Positions 53,686 through 62,023 are shown, counted from the first letter of the stretch. The stretch: DNA of 64,000 bases from Streptomyces sp. NRRL S-244 (GCF_000717915.1 NZ_JOCX01000021.1:62001-126000); one strand, 5' to 3'. Program-made: numbers and translations. The notes: generated by a model not told the origin, from the letters alone.

Positions 53686-54921
53686 TCACTCGACCTCCGC
53701 CCAGACGTCCCGGGCGGCTTGCACGGCTGCGTTGTAGGACAGGTTCACCGAGTCGGCGACCGTCCGGATCTGGCACAGCGCGCCCCGGTAGTCCACGGGC
53801 GGGAAGACTTCTTCACCGATCTGCGCGCCGGGCAGGACCTGTGCGACGAACGGCGCGCGGACTGCCTCCTCGACGCCGTGCAGGGCGGTGAGCTTGCCGC
53901 GCAGCGTCGGGTAGACGGTCATGGTGGTGGACGCCCGGCCGTTCTGGTTCAGCGACGGCAGCTCGGTGCCGAGCGCCGAGGCGGCGAGGATCTTGGGGAG
54001 CGGGCTGTCCAGGCAGTCGTTCATCATCAGCGGGATCCCGGCGCCGGGGGGCCGGATGTTGATCTCGATGATCACGACGTCGTCGTCGCCCATCACGGCG
54101 AACTCGGTGTGGAGCATTCCCTGCCGGATGTCCAGGGCTGCCACGCACGTCTCGACGGTCTGCCGCATGCGGGCCTCGACCGACTCCGGGACCTGCACGG
54201 GGAAGCTGTAGGAAATCTCGCAGAAGGCCGGGTTGGGGCCGATCTGGCGGTCCGTGACCCCCAGGTGGTGGCAGCGGCCGTCCGTGATCAGGGTTTCCAG
54301 GCTGTAGAGGGGGCCGCGGACGTACTCCTCGGCCAGCAGCCCGCCACCGAAGAACGGGACGTCTTCGCTCAGCTCGGCGAAGGCGGTGACGGCCTCTTCC
54401 GCGTTGCGGACCAGCGTGACGTTGAAGCTGCCGGCCCCGCGGCTGTTCTTGAGCACCACCGGGACGTCCAACTGCTCGACGAAGTCGACCAGTTCCTCCG
54501 GGCTCTCGGGGGCGCACCAGCGCAGGTTCGGGACACCGACCTCGCTGTAGAAGCGGCGCGCCGAGCGCTTGTCGCGGATGGTGCGGACCGCGTCCGGGCT
54601 GGGGTACGGAACCCCGAGCTGCTCGGCCAGGACCGCGGCGAACTCCACGCTCCGGTCCAGCAGGCAGACGACACCGGTCGGACCGCCCGCTTCGCGGATC
54701 CGGTCGACGAGGTCGGAGGGAACGTCGGCGGTCATGGTGGAAGGTACGAGGAAGACCCGTCCCCGGCGTTCGAGCTCCTCGACGACCTCACCGCAGAATC
54801 TTGCCTTCGCGGCCTCGAGAGGCTGGTCGGTGATGTAGGCGGTGTCGATGCCGTTCTCGACCGCCCACTTCACGTGGGACATTCCGGTGCCAGTCCGTAT
54901 GGACTCGATGAAAAGAAGCAT
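53686..54921 (-). CDS. ATP-grasp ligase (B)
   Basis: A 411-residue ATP-grasp enzyme. Residues 1-90 are a short N-domain (MLLFIESIRTGTGMSHVKWAVENGIDTAYITDQ). The core has RTIRDKRSARRFYSEVGVP, VVLKNSRGAGSFNV (ATP-binding Lys and glycine loop), LLAEEYVRGPLYSLETLITDG and IIEINIRPPGAG, the E-x-N-x-R metal site. A C-terminal LRGKLTALHGVEEA region follows. It activates a carboxylate for attack by an amine. A strong GGGGGA site precedes ATG 54919-54921. It is divergent from the MFS exporter. With ligase A it gives the cluster two ribosome-independent amide-forming enzymes beside the NRPS. Confidence 0.9.
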   Translation of the reverse strand: MLLFIESIRTGTGMSHVKWAVENGIDTAYITDQPLEAAKARFCGEVVEELERRGRVFLVPSTMTADVPSDLVDRIREAGGPTGVVCLLDRSVEFAAVLAEQLGVPYPSPDAVRTIRDKRSARRFYSEVGVPNLRWCAPESPEELVDFVEQLDVPVVLKNSRGAGSFNVTLVRNAEEAVTAFAELSEDVPFFGGGLLAEEYVRGPLYSLETLITDGRCHHLGVTDRQIGPNPAFCEISYSFPVQVPESVEARMRQTVETCVAALDIRQGMLHTEFAVMGDDDVVIIEINIRPPGAGIPLMMNDCLDSPLPKILAASALGTELPSLNQNGRASTTMTVYPTLRGKLTALHGVEEAVRAPFVAQVLPGAQIGEEVFPPVDYRGALCQIRTVADSVNLSYNAAVQAARDVWAEVE

Positions 54922-55485
54922 TGGAACATCCCCCGATGTTGTTGAGCAGGATCGATTCTGCCTGTCGAGCGGTCGCCTCTTGGAGTGGCGCGGTGGCGCC
55001 TCAGCCGTCGATGGTGGCGACGCACTGCCGTGGTTCGGCGCTCGTCCGGTGGGGCCCGGTGACCGACACCCGTCGCGGACGGAAGTCGTGGCAGCGAGGG
55101 CCCCCTTGGGCGAACATACGGGGGACCCTACGATAATTTGTATGATCATAAAAGATCTTGACGTCACCCCGGTCGACGACGTAATGAAGGGGTGAAGCGG
55201 AACTTCCGCCTCTTACGCAGCCCAACCAGCTGCCAGACCGGTCGAAAACGAGCGGATGCGCGTTCGACGGGCGTGTGTACAGTTACCCTGCCTCAGGCCG
55301 GAGTTGGGTGTCGTACCCCCCGGTTCCCGCCTTGTGGAGTTGCGGGCGCAAAGCGGCCACTCTTCACGATGATGGCGAGCCGAGGCGCAACTGGCGTCTC
55401 GCTGTGAACAGTTGACGTGACGTCTGAACCGGGGTGCCCCAATGCGAGTTCCTGCTCACGCCTCGCCCGTGCTCTGGTGCGCGAA
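54922..55485. other. Divergent promoter region between ATP-grasp B and the MFS transporter
   Basis: No gene is supported. The stretch 55120-55165 is AT-rich. The 10-base palindrome TATGATCATA lies at 55141-55150. On the plus strand TTGACG (55158-55163) and TAATGA (55182-55187), 18 bases apart, look like weak -35 and -10 elements. A longer MFS reading frame begins at 55417 (GTG) but the first conserved residues start at 55486. Confidence 0.5.
55158..55187 (+). promoter_or_regulatory. Possible promoter for the MFS operon
   Basis: TTGACG, 18 bases, TAATGA. It is close to a sigma-70-like promoter and is overlapped upstream by TATGATCATA. The distance of about 300 bases to the first gene is long, so support is weak. 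Confidence 0.3.
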
Positions 55486-56784
55486 ATGAGGTTCGCCGAC
55501 AAGTTCGGCGCCCTCGCCGAGCACAACTTCCGCCTGTTGTGGATCGGCCGTACGACATCGGCACTGGGCGACGCGCTGATGCCGGTGACACTGGCGTTCG
55601 CGGTTCTGTCGACCGGCGGCAGCGCGGCCGACATCGGTCTCGTCATCGCCGCCATCATGGTCGCCCGCATGCTGCTGCTGCTGGTCGGCGGCGCACTGGC
55701 CGACCGGCTGCCGAGGCGTTTGCTGATTGGCGGCAGTGACGCCTTCTTGTGCGCGGTGCAGGTGGCCGCCGGCGTCCTGCTGTTGACCGGGCACGGCAGC
55801 GTGACCCTGCTGTTGTGCACGGGGGTCTGTTACGGCGCCGCCTCGGCCGTCACCCAGCCGGCCATCACCGGCCTGGTGCCTCAGACCATCAGCAAGGAAA
55901 GGCTCCAACAAGCCAACGGCCTGATGGAGCTGACACGCAGCGCGGCACAGGTGGTGGGACCGGGCCTGGCCGGTACGGTCGTGGCGATCGCCTCTCCCGG
56001 CTGGGTGTACCTGCTCGACGCGGCGACCTTCATGGTCAGCGCCGTCACCCTGGTGCTCCTGCCGCTCGCACCGCCGGCGCAGCGCCGCGACCGTACCCAC
56101 ATCTTCGCGGAGATCGCCGCCGGATGGAGCGAGGTCGTCCGCAGGCCCTGGTACTGGGTGACCCTGTGCGGCCACGCCATCTGGAACGTCGGCTCCAGCG
56201 CGTTCGTCGTCCTGGGGCCGGTCATCGTCGCCCGTCAGGCGGGCGGCGCCGCCAACTGGGGCCTGGTGAGCGCGAGCATGGCCACCGGTGCCCTCATCGG
56301 TGCCGCCGTCAGCATGCGGTACCGCCCGCGCAGGCCCCTCGTCACCGCGCACGTCGTGCTGCTGCTGACCGTGCTGCAACTCGCCTCGCTGACCGGGCCG
56401 TCCCCCACGGTCGTGATCATGGGGGCCGCCCTGATGAGCGCGGCCGGGGTGGCCCTCCTGAACAGCCTGTGGTCGACCGCGGTCCAGAAGCTGATCCCCG
56501 AGGAGGTGCTGTCCCGTGTGTCTTCGTACGACTGGCTCATCTCCTTCACGGTGGCGCCTCTCGGATACGCGGCAGCGGGCCCGCTCGCCGATGCGATCGG
56601 GGTGACCAGGACGCTGGAGCTCGCGATCGCGTTCGTCGTGGCCGGTGTGGCGGCCGTGCTGCTGGTACCGCGCGCCCGTCAGCTCCGGCAGACCCGCGAG
56701 GGCGAACTGTACGGCTGGCCGGACCTGGACGACCGCGAACCCGACCGGTCGTCGCCCCTGGCAGCCGCCGGAGAACCGCGGTGA
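55486..56784 (+). CDS. MFS transporter (drug:H+ antiporter, DHA3-like)
   Basis: A 432-residue major facilitator with about twelve hydrophobic segments. LLWIGRTTSALGDALMPVTLAFAVL opens the first helix, and GGALADRLPRRLLIGG is the loop 2-3 signature (GxLADRxxRR). The C-half has GLVSASMATGALIGAAVSMRY and the C-terminal VLSRVSSYDWLISFTVAPLGYAAAGPLADAIG. It probably exports the cluster product and gives self-protection. The start is ATG 55486, with a poor ribosome site; GTG 55477 or 55417 are alternatives. It starts a plus-strand unit with the aminotransferase and flavin reductase. Confidence 0.9.
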   Translation: MRFADKFGALAEHNFRLLWIGRTTSALGDALMPVTLAFAVLSTGGSAADIGLVIAAIMVARMLLLLVGGALADRLPRRLLIGGSDAFLCAVQVAAGVLLLTGHGSVTLLLCTGVCYGAASAVTQPAITGLVPQTISKERLQQANGLMELTRSAAQVVGPGLAGTVVAIASPGWVYLLDAATFMVSAVTLVLLPLAPPAQRRDRTHIFAEIAAGWSEVVRRPWYWVTLCGHAIWNVGSSAFVVLGPVIVARQAGGAANWGLVSASMATGALIGAAVSMRYRPRRPLVTAHVVLLLTVLQLASLTGPSPTVVIMGAALMSAAGVALLNSLWSTAVQKLIPEEVLSRVSSYDWLISFTVAPLGYAAAGPLADAIGVTRTLELAIAFVVAGVAAVLLVPRARQLRQTREGELYGWPDLDDREPDRSSPLAAAGEPR

Positions 56785-56877
56785 CCGGCCGGGAACACGA
56801 CACCGCCTGCGGCACCCGGCCACGGCCCTTCCCGACGCACGGTCGCGGGCCATTCCATTCGGTTTGAGGAGAGAACC

Positions 56878-58146
56878 ATGCCGTTGTCGCTGAGCGGTAC
56901 CAAGATGGCCGGACTCTCCGGCCTGCGCAGCATCATGGAAGACGTCGCCGCGAGCACGGCCGGGGGTTCGGCCGACGAATGGCTCAACCTGAGCGTGGGC
57001 AACCCCGCCCCCGTCCCCGCGGCGCGTGACATGTGGCGGGCCGCCCTGACGGAATCGGCCGCCGAGGACTTCGACGAGGCCGGCTGCCGCTACGGCCCCT
57101 CCCGCGGCAGCCACGCCCTCGTCGAGGCCGTCGCCCACTACTTCCACCAGAAGTACGGTTGGCAGCTCGGCCCCGAGAACATCGTCGTCGGCCCCGGCAG
57201 CCAGATGGTCTGCTTCGCCGCGGCCGCCCTCTTCGCCGGCCCGGGCGTGCACGGCGACCGCCGGGTCGTGCTCCCCATGGTGCCCGACTACACCGGCTAC
57301 CAGGGACTGTGCATGCACGACGACGGCATCGCCGGCGTCGCCCCGCTGATCCACCGTGAGGAAGGGCACCGCTTCCGCTACGCCCTCGACATCGAAGCAC
57401 TGCGGCGTCGCACGGACATCGGCATGATGCTGGTCTCCAGTCCGGGCAATCCCACCGGGCGCGCTCTGACCCGCACCGACCTGGAGGCGCTGACGGCGCT
57501 CGCGGCCGAGCGTGAGGTGCCCCTGTTCGTCGACAACGCCTACGGCGCGCCCTTCCCCCGGATCGCGGAGGTGCACACCGAGCCGGTGCTGAACGACAGC
57601 GTCGTCAACTGCTTCTCCGCGTCGAAGGCCGGACTGCCCGGCGAACGGATCGGTTTCGCGATCGGCCACCCGAAGTACATCGGGCCACTCGCCTCGTTCA
57701 TGTCCAACTCCGTCCTGCACGCGCCCCAGCTCGCCCAGCACGCCCTCGCCCGGGTGATGGCCGACGGGCGTCTGGACGCCACCACCGGCACCGCGATCAC
57801 GCCGTACTACCGCGAGAAGAAGCGCTTCGTCGAGGAACTGCTCGGCGAACTGCTGCCGGCGGACGTGGACTGGCGCATGCACTCCGGGGACGGCGGCATG
57901 TTCTGCTGGCTGTGGGTGGACCACCCGTGGTTCGACGACACCACGCTGTACCGCCGGCTCAAGGAGCGGAAGGTCTTCGTCGTACCGGGGCGGCACTTCT
58001 TCGTGGACCCGCTGCGCGCCCCCGGCCTCGCCGAGCATGCGACCAAGTGCTTCCGCCTGAGCCTCAGCGCCGACGAGAAGGTGATCACCGAGGGCGTCCA
58101 CCGGCTCGCCGACGTGCTGCGCGAGATGCGGGACGGGGTGGCCTGA
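56878..58146 (+). CDS. Valine-pyruvate-type aminotransferase (class I/II)
   Basis: A 422-residue PLP enzyme similar to AvtA (valine-pyruvate aminotransferase). Key parts are SGTKMAGLSGLRSIMED, the SVGNPAPVPAARDMW start typical of AvtA, VSSPGNPTG, FVDNAYGAPFP and the PLP lysine K250 in SASKAGLPGERIGF. It transfers amino groups between 2-oxo acids and alanine or valine. It lies 93 bases after the MFS gene and 116 before the flavin reductase on the same strand. In the cluster it may create or recycle an unusual amino acid. Confidence 0.92.
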   Translation: MPLSLSGTKMAGLSGLRSIMEDVAASTAGGSADEWLNLSVGNPAPVPAARDMWRAALTESAAEDFDEAGCRYGPSRGSHALVEAVAHYFHQKYGWQLGPENIVVGPGSQMVCFAAAALFAGPGVHGDRRVVLPMVPDYTGYQGLCMHDDGIAGVAPLIHREEGHRFRYALDIEALRRRTDIGMMLVSSPGNPTGRALTRTDLEALTALAAEREVPLFVDNAYGAPFPRIAEVHTEPVLNDSVVNCFSASKAGLPGERIGFAIGHPKYIGPLASFMSNSVLHAPQLAQHALARVMADGRLDATTGTAITPYYREKKRFVEELLGELLPADVDWRMHSGDGGMFCWLWVDHPWFDDTTLYRRLKERKVFVVPGRHFFVDPLRAPGLAEHATKCFRLSLSADEKVITEGVHRLADVLREMRDGVA

Positions 58147-58262
58147 CCGGGCGGCCGGGCCGGCGCGCGCACGACCCCGCGCGTTCGGTCCGCAGCGAGA
58201 ACGCCTGCGCCCGTGAGTTGCCGGCTCTGTCAGCGGACAGACCGGAGAAAGAGGAGCACTCC

Positions 58263-58775
58263 ATGACCATGTCCACCGGGACGGCGCCGGCCTCCGTGGG
58301 ACCGGCGGAATTCCGGGACGCCATGGCGCACCTGGCTGCCCCGGTCGCCGTGATCACGACACTCGACGCGGCCGGACGCCGCTGGGGCTTCACCGCGAGC
58401 GCCGTGACCTCCGTCTCCATGGAGCCACCGCTGCTGCTGGTCGGCATCGGCCGTGAGTCCAGCTGCCACCGGGCGCTGACCACCGCCGACGAGTTCGCGG
58501 TCAACCTCCTCGGCGAGGAACACCGCGCCACCGCCCGGGTCTTCTCCACCCGCGACACCGACCGCTTCGCCGCCGCCGGGGGCTTCGAACCGTGGCCGGG
58601 CGCCGGTCTCCCGTACCTGCCCGGCGCGACCGCCGCGTTCCGCTGCCGGCGCGCCGGTGTGGTTCCGGCCGGCGACCACGACCTCGTCCTCGGCGAACTC
58701 CTGGAGATCCACACCGGCACGTCCGCCGCGCCGCTCGTCTGGTACCAGCGCGACTTCCACACGCCGCGGCGCTGA
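58263..58775 (+). CDS. Flavin reductase (HpaC-like)
   Basis: A 170-residue NAD(P)H:flavin oxidoreductase of the split-barrel family. Core motifs are FRDAMAHLAAPVAVITTLDAAGRRWGFTASAVTSVSMEPPLLLVGIGRESSCH and FAVNLLGEEHRATARVFS. It delivers reduced FMN or FAD to a partner monooxygenase. Two candidates are in the cluster: the acyl-CoA-dehydrogenase-like protein at 38812 and the luciferase-type protein that faces it at 58863. AGGAG precedes ATG 58263 by seven bases. Confidence 0.94.
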   Translation: MTMSTGTAPASVGPAEFRDAMAHLAAPVAVITTLDAAGRRWGFTASAVTSVSMEPPLLLVGIGRESSCHRALTTADEFAVNLLGEEHRATARVFSTRDTDRFAAAGGFEPWPGAGLPYLPGATAAFRCRRAGVVPAGDHDLVLGELLEIHTGTSAAPLVWYQRDFHTPRR

Positions 58776-58804
58776 CGCGCCGGGGCCGTGGGGCGGCTGC
58801 CGTG

Positions 58805-58837
58805 AACGGGACGGCGTACGAGGCACGCCGTCCCGTT
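58805..58837. terminator. Bidirectional terminator after the flavin reductase
   Basis: A perfect 13-base-pair stem AACGGGACGGCGT with its complement, seven-base loop, between two convergent genes. Confidence 0.88.
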
Positions 58838-58862
58838 GCGCTCCCACGGCACCGCTGCGGCG

Positions 58863-60173
58863 CTACTGCCCGTCCGGCCCGGCGAGCGGGTCGAGCCCGA
58901 GGTGGTCGCGCAGGGTGGTACCGGTGTACTCGGTGCGGAACAGCCCCCGCTTCCGCAGCTCCGGAACCACGCCGTCCACGATCAGCTCCAGGCCCTCCGG
59001 CAGGTAGGACGGAAGCATCATGAAGCCGTCCGCGCCGCCTTCCGCCACCCACTTCGCGAAGCGATCGGCGATCTGCTCCGGGGTGCCCACCATCACGAGG
59101 TGCCCCTGGGACACCACCTCGGCCTCGATCAGCCGGTTGATGCTGTACTTCTCGTCCACGGCCAGCTGCCGGAAGACCTCGTACCTGCTCCTGCGCTCCT
59201 GGACCGTCTCGACGGCGGGCAGGAGTTCCTCCGGGACGGGCTTCGACGGGTCGAGTCCGGAGAGGTCGACGCCGCCCAGCTGCTTGGACAGCCACGCCAA
59301 TCCGATGTCCATCCGGATGAGGTGGCGAAGCTCGTCCTCCATCCGCAGCGCCTCGGCCTCGGTGCTGCCCAGGAGCGGGTGGACGCCCGGAAGGACCTTC
59401 ACCTTCTCGGGGTCGCGGCCCGCGGCGCGGACCCTGGCCTTCATGTCGCCGTAGAAGTCCTGGCAGCCGGCCAGCGTCTGCTGGGCGGTGAAGACCACCT
59501 CGGCGTGACGTGCGGCGAACGACCGGCCGGTGCCCGACGAACCGGCCTGGACGAGCACGGGCCGCCCCTGGGGGCTCCGGGAGACGTTCAGCGGTCCTTC
59601 GACCTGGAAGTGCTTGCCCACGTGGTTGACCTTGTGGACCTTCGCGGCGTCGGCGTACACCCCGTTCGCGCGGTCCAGGACGATCGCGTCGGGCTCCCAG
59701 CTGTTCCACAGCGCGGTCACCGCCTCGACGTACTCGTCCGCTCGCTCGTAGCGGTCCGAGTGCTGCGGCAGCGGCTGGCCGCCGAAGTTCACCTCGCCGT
59801 GCCCGGAGGTGACGATGTTCCACGCGGCGCGGCCGGCACTGATGTGGTCGAGGGTCGCGAACTGGCGGGCGACGTTGTACGGCTCGCTGAAGGTCGTCGA
59901 CACGCTGCCCACCAGGCCGATCCGGCTGGTGCGCGCTGCGAGGGCGGAGAGCATGGTCAGCGGTTCTATGTGCGGGAAGCAGCCGCTCGCCAAGTGGGTG
60001 CTGTTCAGGGACAGTCCGTCGGCCATGAGCAGGGCGTCGAGCGTGCCGCGCTCGGCCAGTGCCGCGATGTCACTGTAGTACTCCAGCGAGGTGGCCCCTT
60101 CGGCACGGCTGTTCGGACGGCGCCACGCGCCCTGGTGGTGTCCGACCCCGCCGATCAGGGAAAAGAGGTGCAT
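58863..60173 (-). CDS. Luciferase-like FMN-dependent monooxygenase (NtaA/SnaA/DszA type)
   Basis: A 436-residue class C flavin monooxygenase. The TIM-barrel marks are WRRPNSRAEGATSLEYYSDIAALAERGTLDALLMAD, TSRIGLVGSVSTTFSEPYNVARQFATLDHISAGRAAWNIVTS and GSSGTGRSFAARHAEVVFTAQQ. Members (nitrilotriacetate, dibenzothiophene-sulfone and pristinamycin PIIA enzymes) use FMNH2 from a separate reductase to oxygenate or cleave. The convergent flavin reductase is a likely partner. Typical length is 430-460. It ends the cluster side toward PadR; it could be a catabolic enzyme that is not part of the pathway. Confidence 0.93.
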   Translation of the reverse strand: MHLFSLIGGVGHHQGAWRRPNSRAEGATSLEYYSDIAALAERGTLDALLMADGLSLNSTHLASGCFPHIEPLTMLSALAARTSRIGLVGSVSTTFSEPYNVARQFATLDHISAGRAAWNIVTSGHGEVNFGGQPLPQHSDRYERADEYVEAVTALWNSWEPDAIVLDRANGVYADAAKVHKVNHVGKHFQVEGPLNVSRSPQGRPVLVQAGSSGTGRSFAARHAEVVFTAQQTLAGCQDFYGDMKARVRAAGRDPEKVKVLPGVHPLLGSTEAEALRMEDELRHLIRMDIGLAWLSKQLGGVDLSGLDPSKPVPEELLPAVETVQERRSRYEVFRQLAVDEKYSINRLIEAEVVSQGHLVMVGTPEQIADRFAKWVAEGGADGFMMLPSYLPEGLELIVDGVVPELRKRGLFRTEYTGTTLRDHLGLDPLAGPDGQ

Positions 60174-60357
60174 CGACTCTCCTGGTGATCAGTTTGACGG
60201 GGGCCCAATCTACGGCAGCGCACAGCACTTGACGGTGCTGCACGGCAGCCCGTGCGCCCCTCCCCCTCGTGGCGTGAAGTCCGTGATTGCAGGGGGAGTT
60301 GGCGCTGGGTGAAGTGACCGGGACCGACCCGGCCGCGCCGGTGGGCCGACCGCGCCG

Positions 60358-60870
60358 TCAGCCGATCTGCTCGGCCGCCCACTGGGCCCACTCGCGGCGC
60401 ATGGCGTTGAAGCGCAGGCCGTACTCCAGGGCGATCTTGCCGTGGACCGACAGGGTGTCGTCGCCCCAGTCGATGGATTCGTCGAGCCGGCGCAGGTCCT
60501 CGTACTCCTGCTCGGACAGCTCCGCCAGCTCGGTCAGGTAGCCCCGCGCCTGCTCGGGGGTGAGCACGCCGAGGAAGAAGACCCTCAGCAGGATGTCGCT
60601 GCGGGTGTTGCGCTGGGGCTTGGTCTCCGTCAGCCAGTGGCGCAGTTCGGCCAGGCCCTCGTCGGTGAGGGTGTACTCCTTGCGCCCGCGCGGGCCTTCC
60701 GCCGAGACGCTGATCATTCCGGCGTCGGCGAGCTTGGCCAGCTCTGTGTACATCTGGCTCTGGGTGGCGGGCCATACGTTGGCCAGCGAGGTCTCGAAGC
60801 GCTTGAGCAGGTCGTAACCGCTGGCCGGGCGCTCTGACAGGAGTCCGAGGAGGGCGTGTCGAAGGCTCAT
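60358..60870 (-). CDS. PadR-family transcriptional regulator
   Basis: A 170-residue winged-helix regulator. The N-terminal domain is SLRHALLGLLSERPASGYDLLKRFETSLANVWPATQSQMYTELAKLADAGMISVSAEGPRGRKEYTLTDEG, the PadR signature. The C-terminal Vir_act_alpha_C-type dimerisation helices follow. ATG 60868-60870 with GAGGGG is chosen over an ATG 30 bases upstream. PadR proteins repress their own gene and neighbours until bound by a phenolic or drug ligand. A repeated GACATGTC site lies upstream (60896-60932). It may control the luciferase-like gene, the membrane protein at 60971, or both. Confidence 0.94.
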   Translation of the reverse strand: MSLRHALLGLLSERPASGYDLLKRFETSLANVWPATQSQMYTELAKLADAGMISVSAEGPRGRKEYTLTDEGLAELRHWLTETKPQRNTRSDILLRVFFLGVLTPEQARGYLTELAELSEQEYEDLRRLDESIDWGDDTLSVHGKIALEYGLRFNAMRREWAQWAAEQIG

Positions 60871-60895
60871 GCCCCTCACCTTACATTCCATCCTT

Positions 60896-60941
60896 GACAT
60901 GTCAGTATTGGAACATCTACTTTCGACATGTCAGAACAGGA
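60896..60941. promoter_or_regulatory. Candidate PadR operator, two GACATGTC sites
   Basis: GACATGTC palindromes at 60896-60903 and 60925-60932, with centres 29 bases apart (about three helical turns). Each is part of a longer direct repeat (GACATGTCAG, two variable bases, then a GGAAC core). It sits between the divergent padR and membrane-protein starts. ATGT/ACAT-type palindromes are common PadR sites. Confidence 0.6.
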
Positions 60942-60970
60942 ACGTCAGCAGCCAAGCCCGGGGGTCTCCG

Positions 60971-61540
60971 ATGTCGTACGTACGCACCTTCCTTCCCTGG
61001 ATCGTCTTCGCCGTGTTTCCGTCCGCCCAGTGGCAGTGGGGCGCGCTCGCCGGTCTCGTGGCGGCCGTCGCGGTGGCCGTCCAGCAGCGCCTGGCCGGCG
61101 CCGGGTTCGACGCGCTGATCATCGAACTCGGCTCGGCGGTCTTCTTCGCGGCCCTGACGGTCGTCGCCTTCGCCGACCCGCACTCGGGCGTGCACGACTA
61201 CTCGGCGGCCCTCTCCTCGGCCACCCTGGCCCTCATCGCCGGGGGTTCGCTGCTCGTGGGCAGGCCGTTCACCCTGGGCATCGCGAAGCGCACCACCCCG
61301 CGCGAGGTCTGGGGCCTGCGGCCGTTCATCCGGACCAACGTCGTCATCACCGCCGTGTGGACCGCGGCCTTCGCGGTCACCGCCGGCGCGCTCACGGCTC
61401 TCGCCCACGCCGGCCACGGCCACTCGACGTCCGCCACGCTCGTCCAGGCCGCCGGGTTCGTCGTCCCGATGCTCTTCACCGTCCGCTACGTCGCCGCCGT
61501 CCAGGCCAAGGCCAAGGACCAGGCCGCCGGGCAGCGGTAG
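60971..61540 (+). CDS. Integral membrane protein of unknown function
   Basis: A 189-residue protein with about six hydrophobic segments (YVRTFLPWIVFAVFPSAQW, ALAGLVAAVAVAVQ, AVFFAALTVVAF, ATLALIAGGSLLVG, VVITAVWTAAFAVTAGALTALA, FVVPMLFTVRYVAAVQA). The DALIIELGS and RPFTLGIAKRTTPREVWG loops look conserved. I do not recognise the family with certainty; it is loosely like intracellular septation A-type proteins. The ATG follows GGGGG by six bases. It is divergent from PadR, so its expression may be PadR-controlled. The next gene starts nine bases after its stop. Confidence 0.88.
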   Translation: MSYVRTFLPWIVFAVFPSAQWQWGALAGLVAAVAVAVQQRLAGAGFDALIIELGSAVFFAALTVVAFADPHSGVHDYSAALSSATLALIAGGSLLVGRPFTLGIAKRTTPREVWGLRPFIRTNVVITAVWTAAFAVTAGALTALAHAGHGHSTSATLVQAAGFVVPMLFTVRYVAAVQAKAKDQAAGQR

Positions 61541-61549
61541 GGTGCGGGC

Positions 61550-61954
61550 GTGTCCTCGTACTCCATCGGGCAGGCCGCCGGGCTGCTGGGCGTGAGCGCC
61601 GAAACCGTCCGCCGCTGGGCCGACGGGGGGCGGCTGGCCGTGCGCCGCTCGGCCGACGGGACGCGCTCCTTCGACGGGGTGACGCTCGCCGCCTTCGCCA
61701 AGGCGCGGGCCGGCGAGCCGCGGCCGCAGCCGCCGGCGGGCAACGGAACGGCCACCTCCGTACGGAACTCCTTCGTCGGGATCGTCACCGCGGTGCGGCT
61801 CGACGACGTGGCCGCCCAGGTGGAGATCCAGTCGGGCCCGCACCGGGTGGTGTCCGTGGTGACGCGGGAGTCGGTCGAGGAGCTCGGGATCGCGGTCGGG
61901 GTCTGCGTCACCGCCCGCGTGAAGTCCACCGAGGTGTACGTCGACGTCCCGTGA
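61550..61954 (+). CDS. Helix-turn-helix and TOBE domain protein (molybdate-binding type)
   Basis: A 134-residue protein. Residues 1-50 form a MerR-like helix-turn-helix (YSIGQAAGLLGVSAETVRRWADGGRLAVRRSADGTRSFDG). Residues 70-134 form one TOBE/Mop domain (TSVRNSFVGIVTAVRLDDVAAQVEIQSGPHRVVSVVTRESVEELGIAVGVCVTARVKSTEVYVDVP). TOBE domains bind molybdate or tungstate, so this may be a small molybdate sensor or storage protein. The gene for the FAD subunit of a likely molybdenum hydroxylase starts about 1.8 kb away, which supports the idea. GTG 61550 has a weak ribosome site. Confidence 0.88.
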   Translation: MSSYSIGQAAGLLGVSAETVRRWADGGRLAVRRSADGTRSFDGVTLAAFAKARAGEPRPQPPAGNGTATSVRNSFVGIVTAVRLDDVAAQVEIQSGPHRVVSVVTRESVEELGIAVGVCVTARVKSTEVYVDVP

Positions 61955-62016
61955 GCCGGAGCCCTGAGACGGAGCCCTGAGCCGGAGCCCTGAGCCGGAG
62001 TCCCGAGCCCGAGCCG
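61952..62016. repeat. 14-base tandem repeat between TOBE and PucR genes
   Basis: About four imperfect copies of GAGCCGGAGCCCT after the TOBE stop, ending just before the PucR stop (62024). Confidence 0.8.
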
Positions 62017-62023
62017 TGAACCG

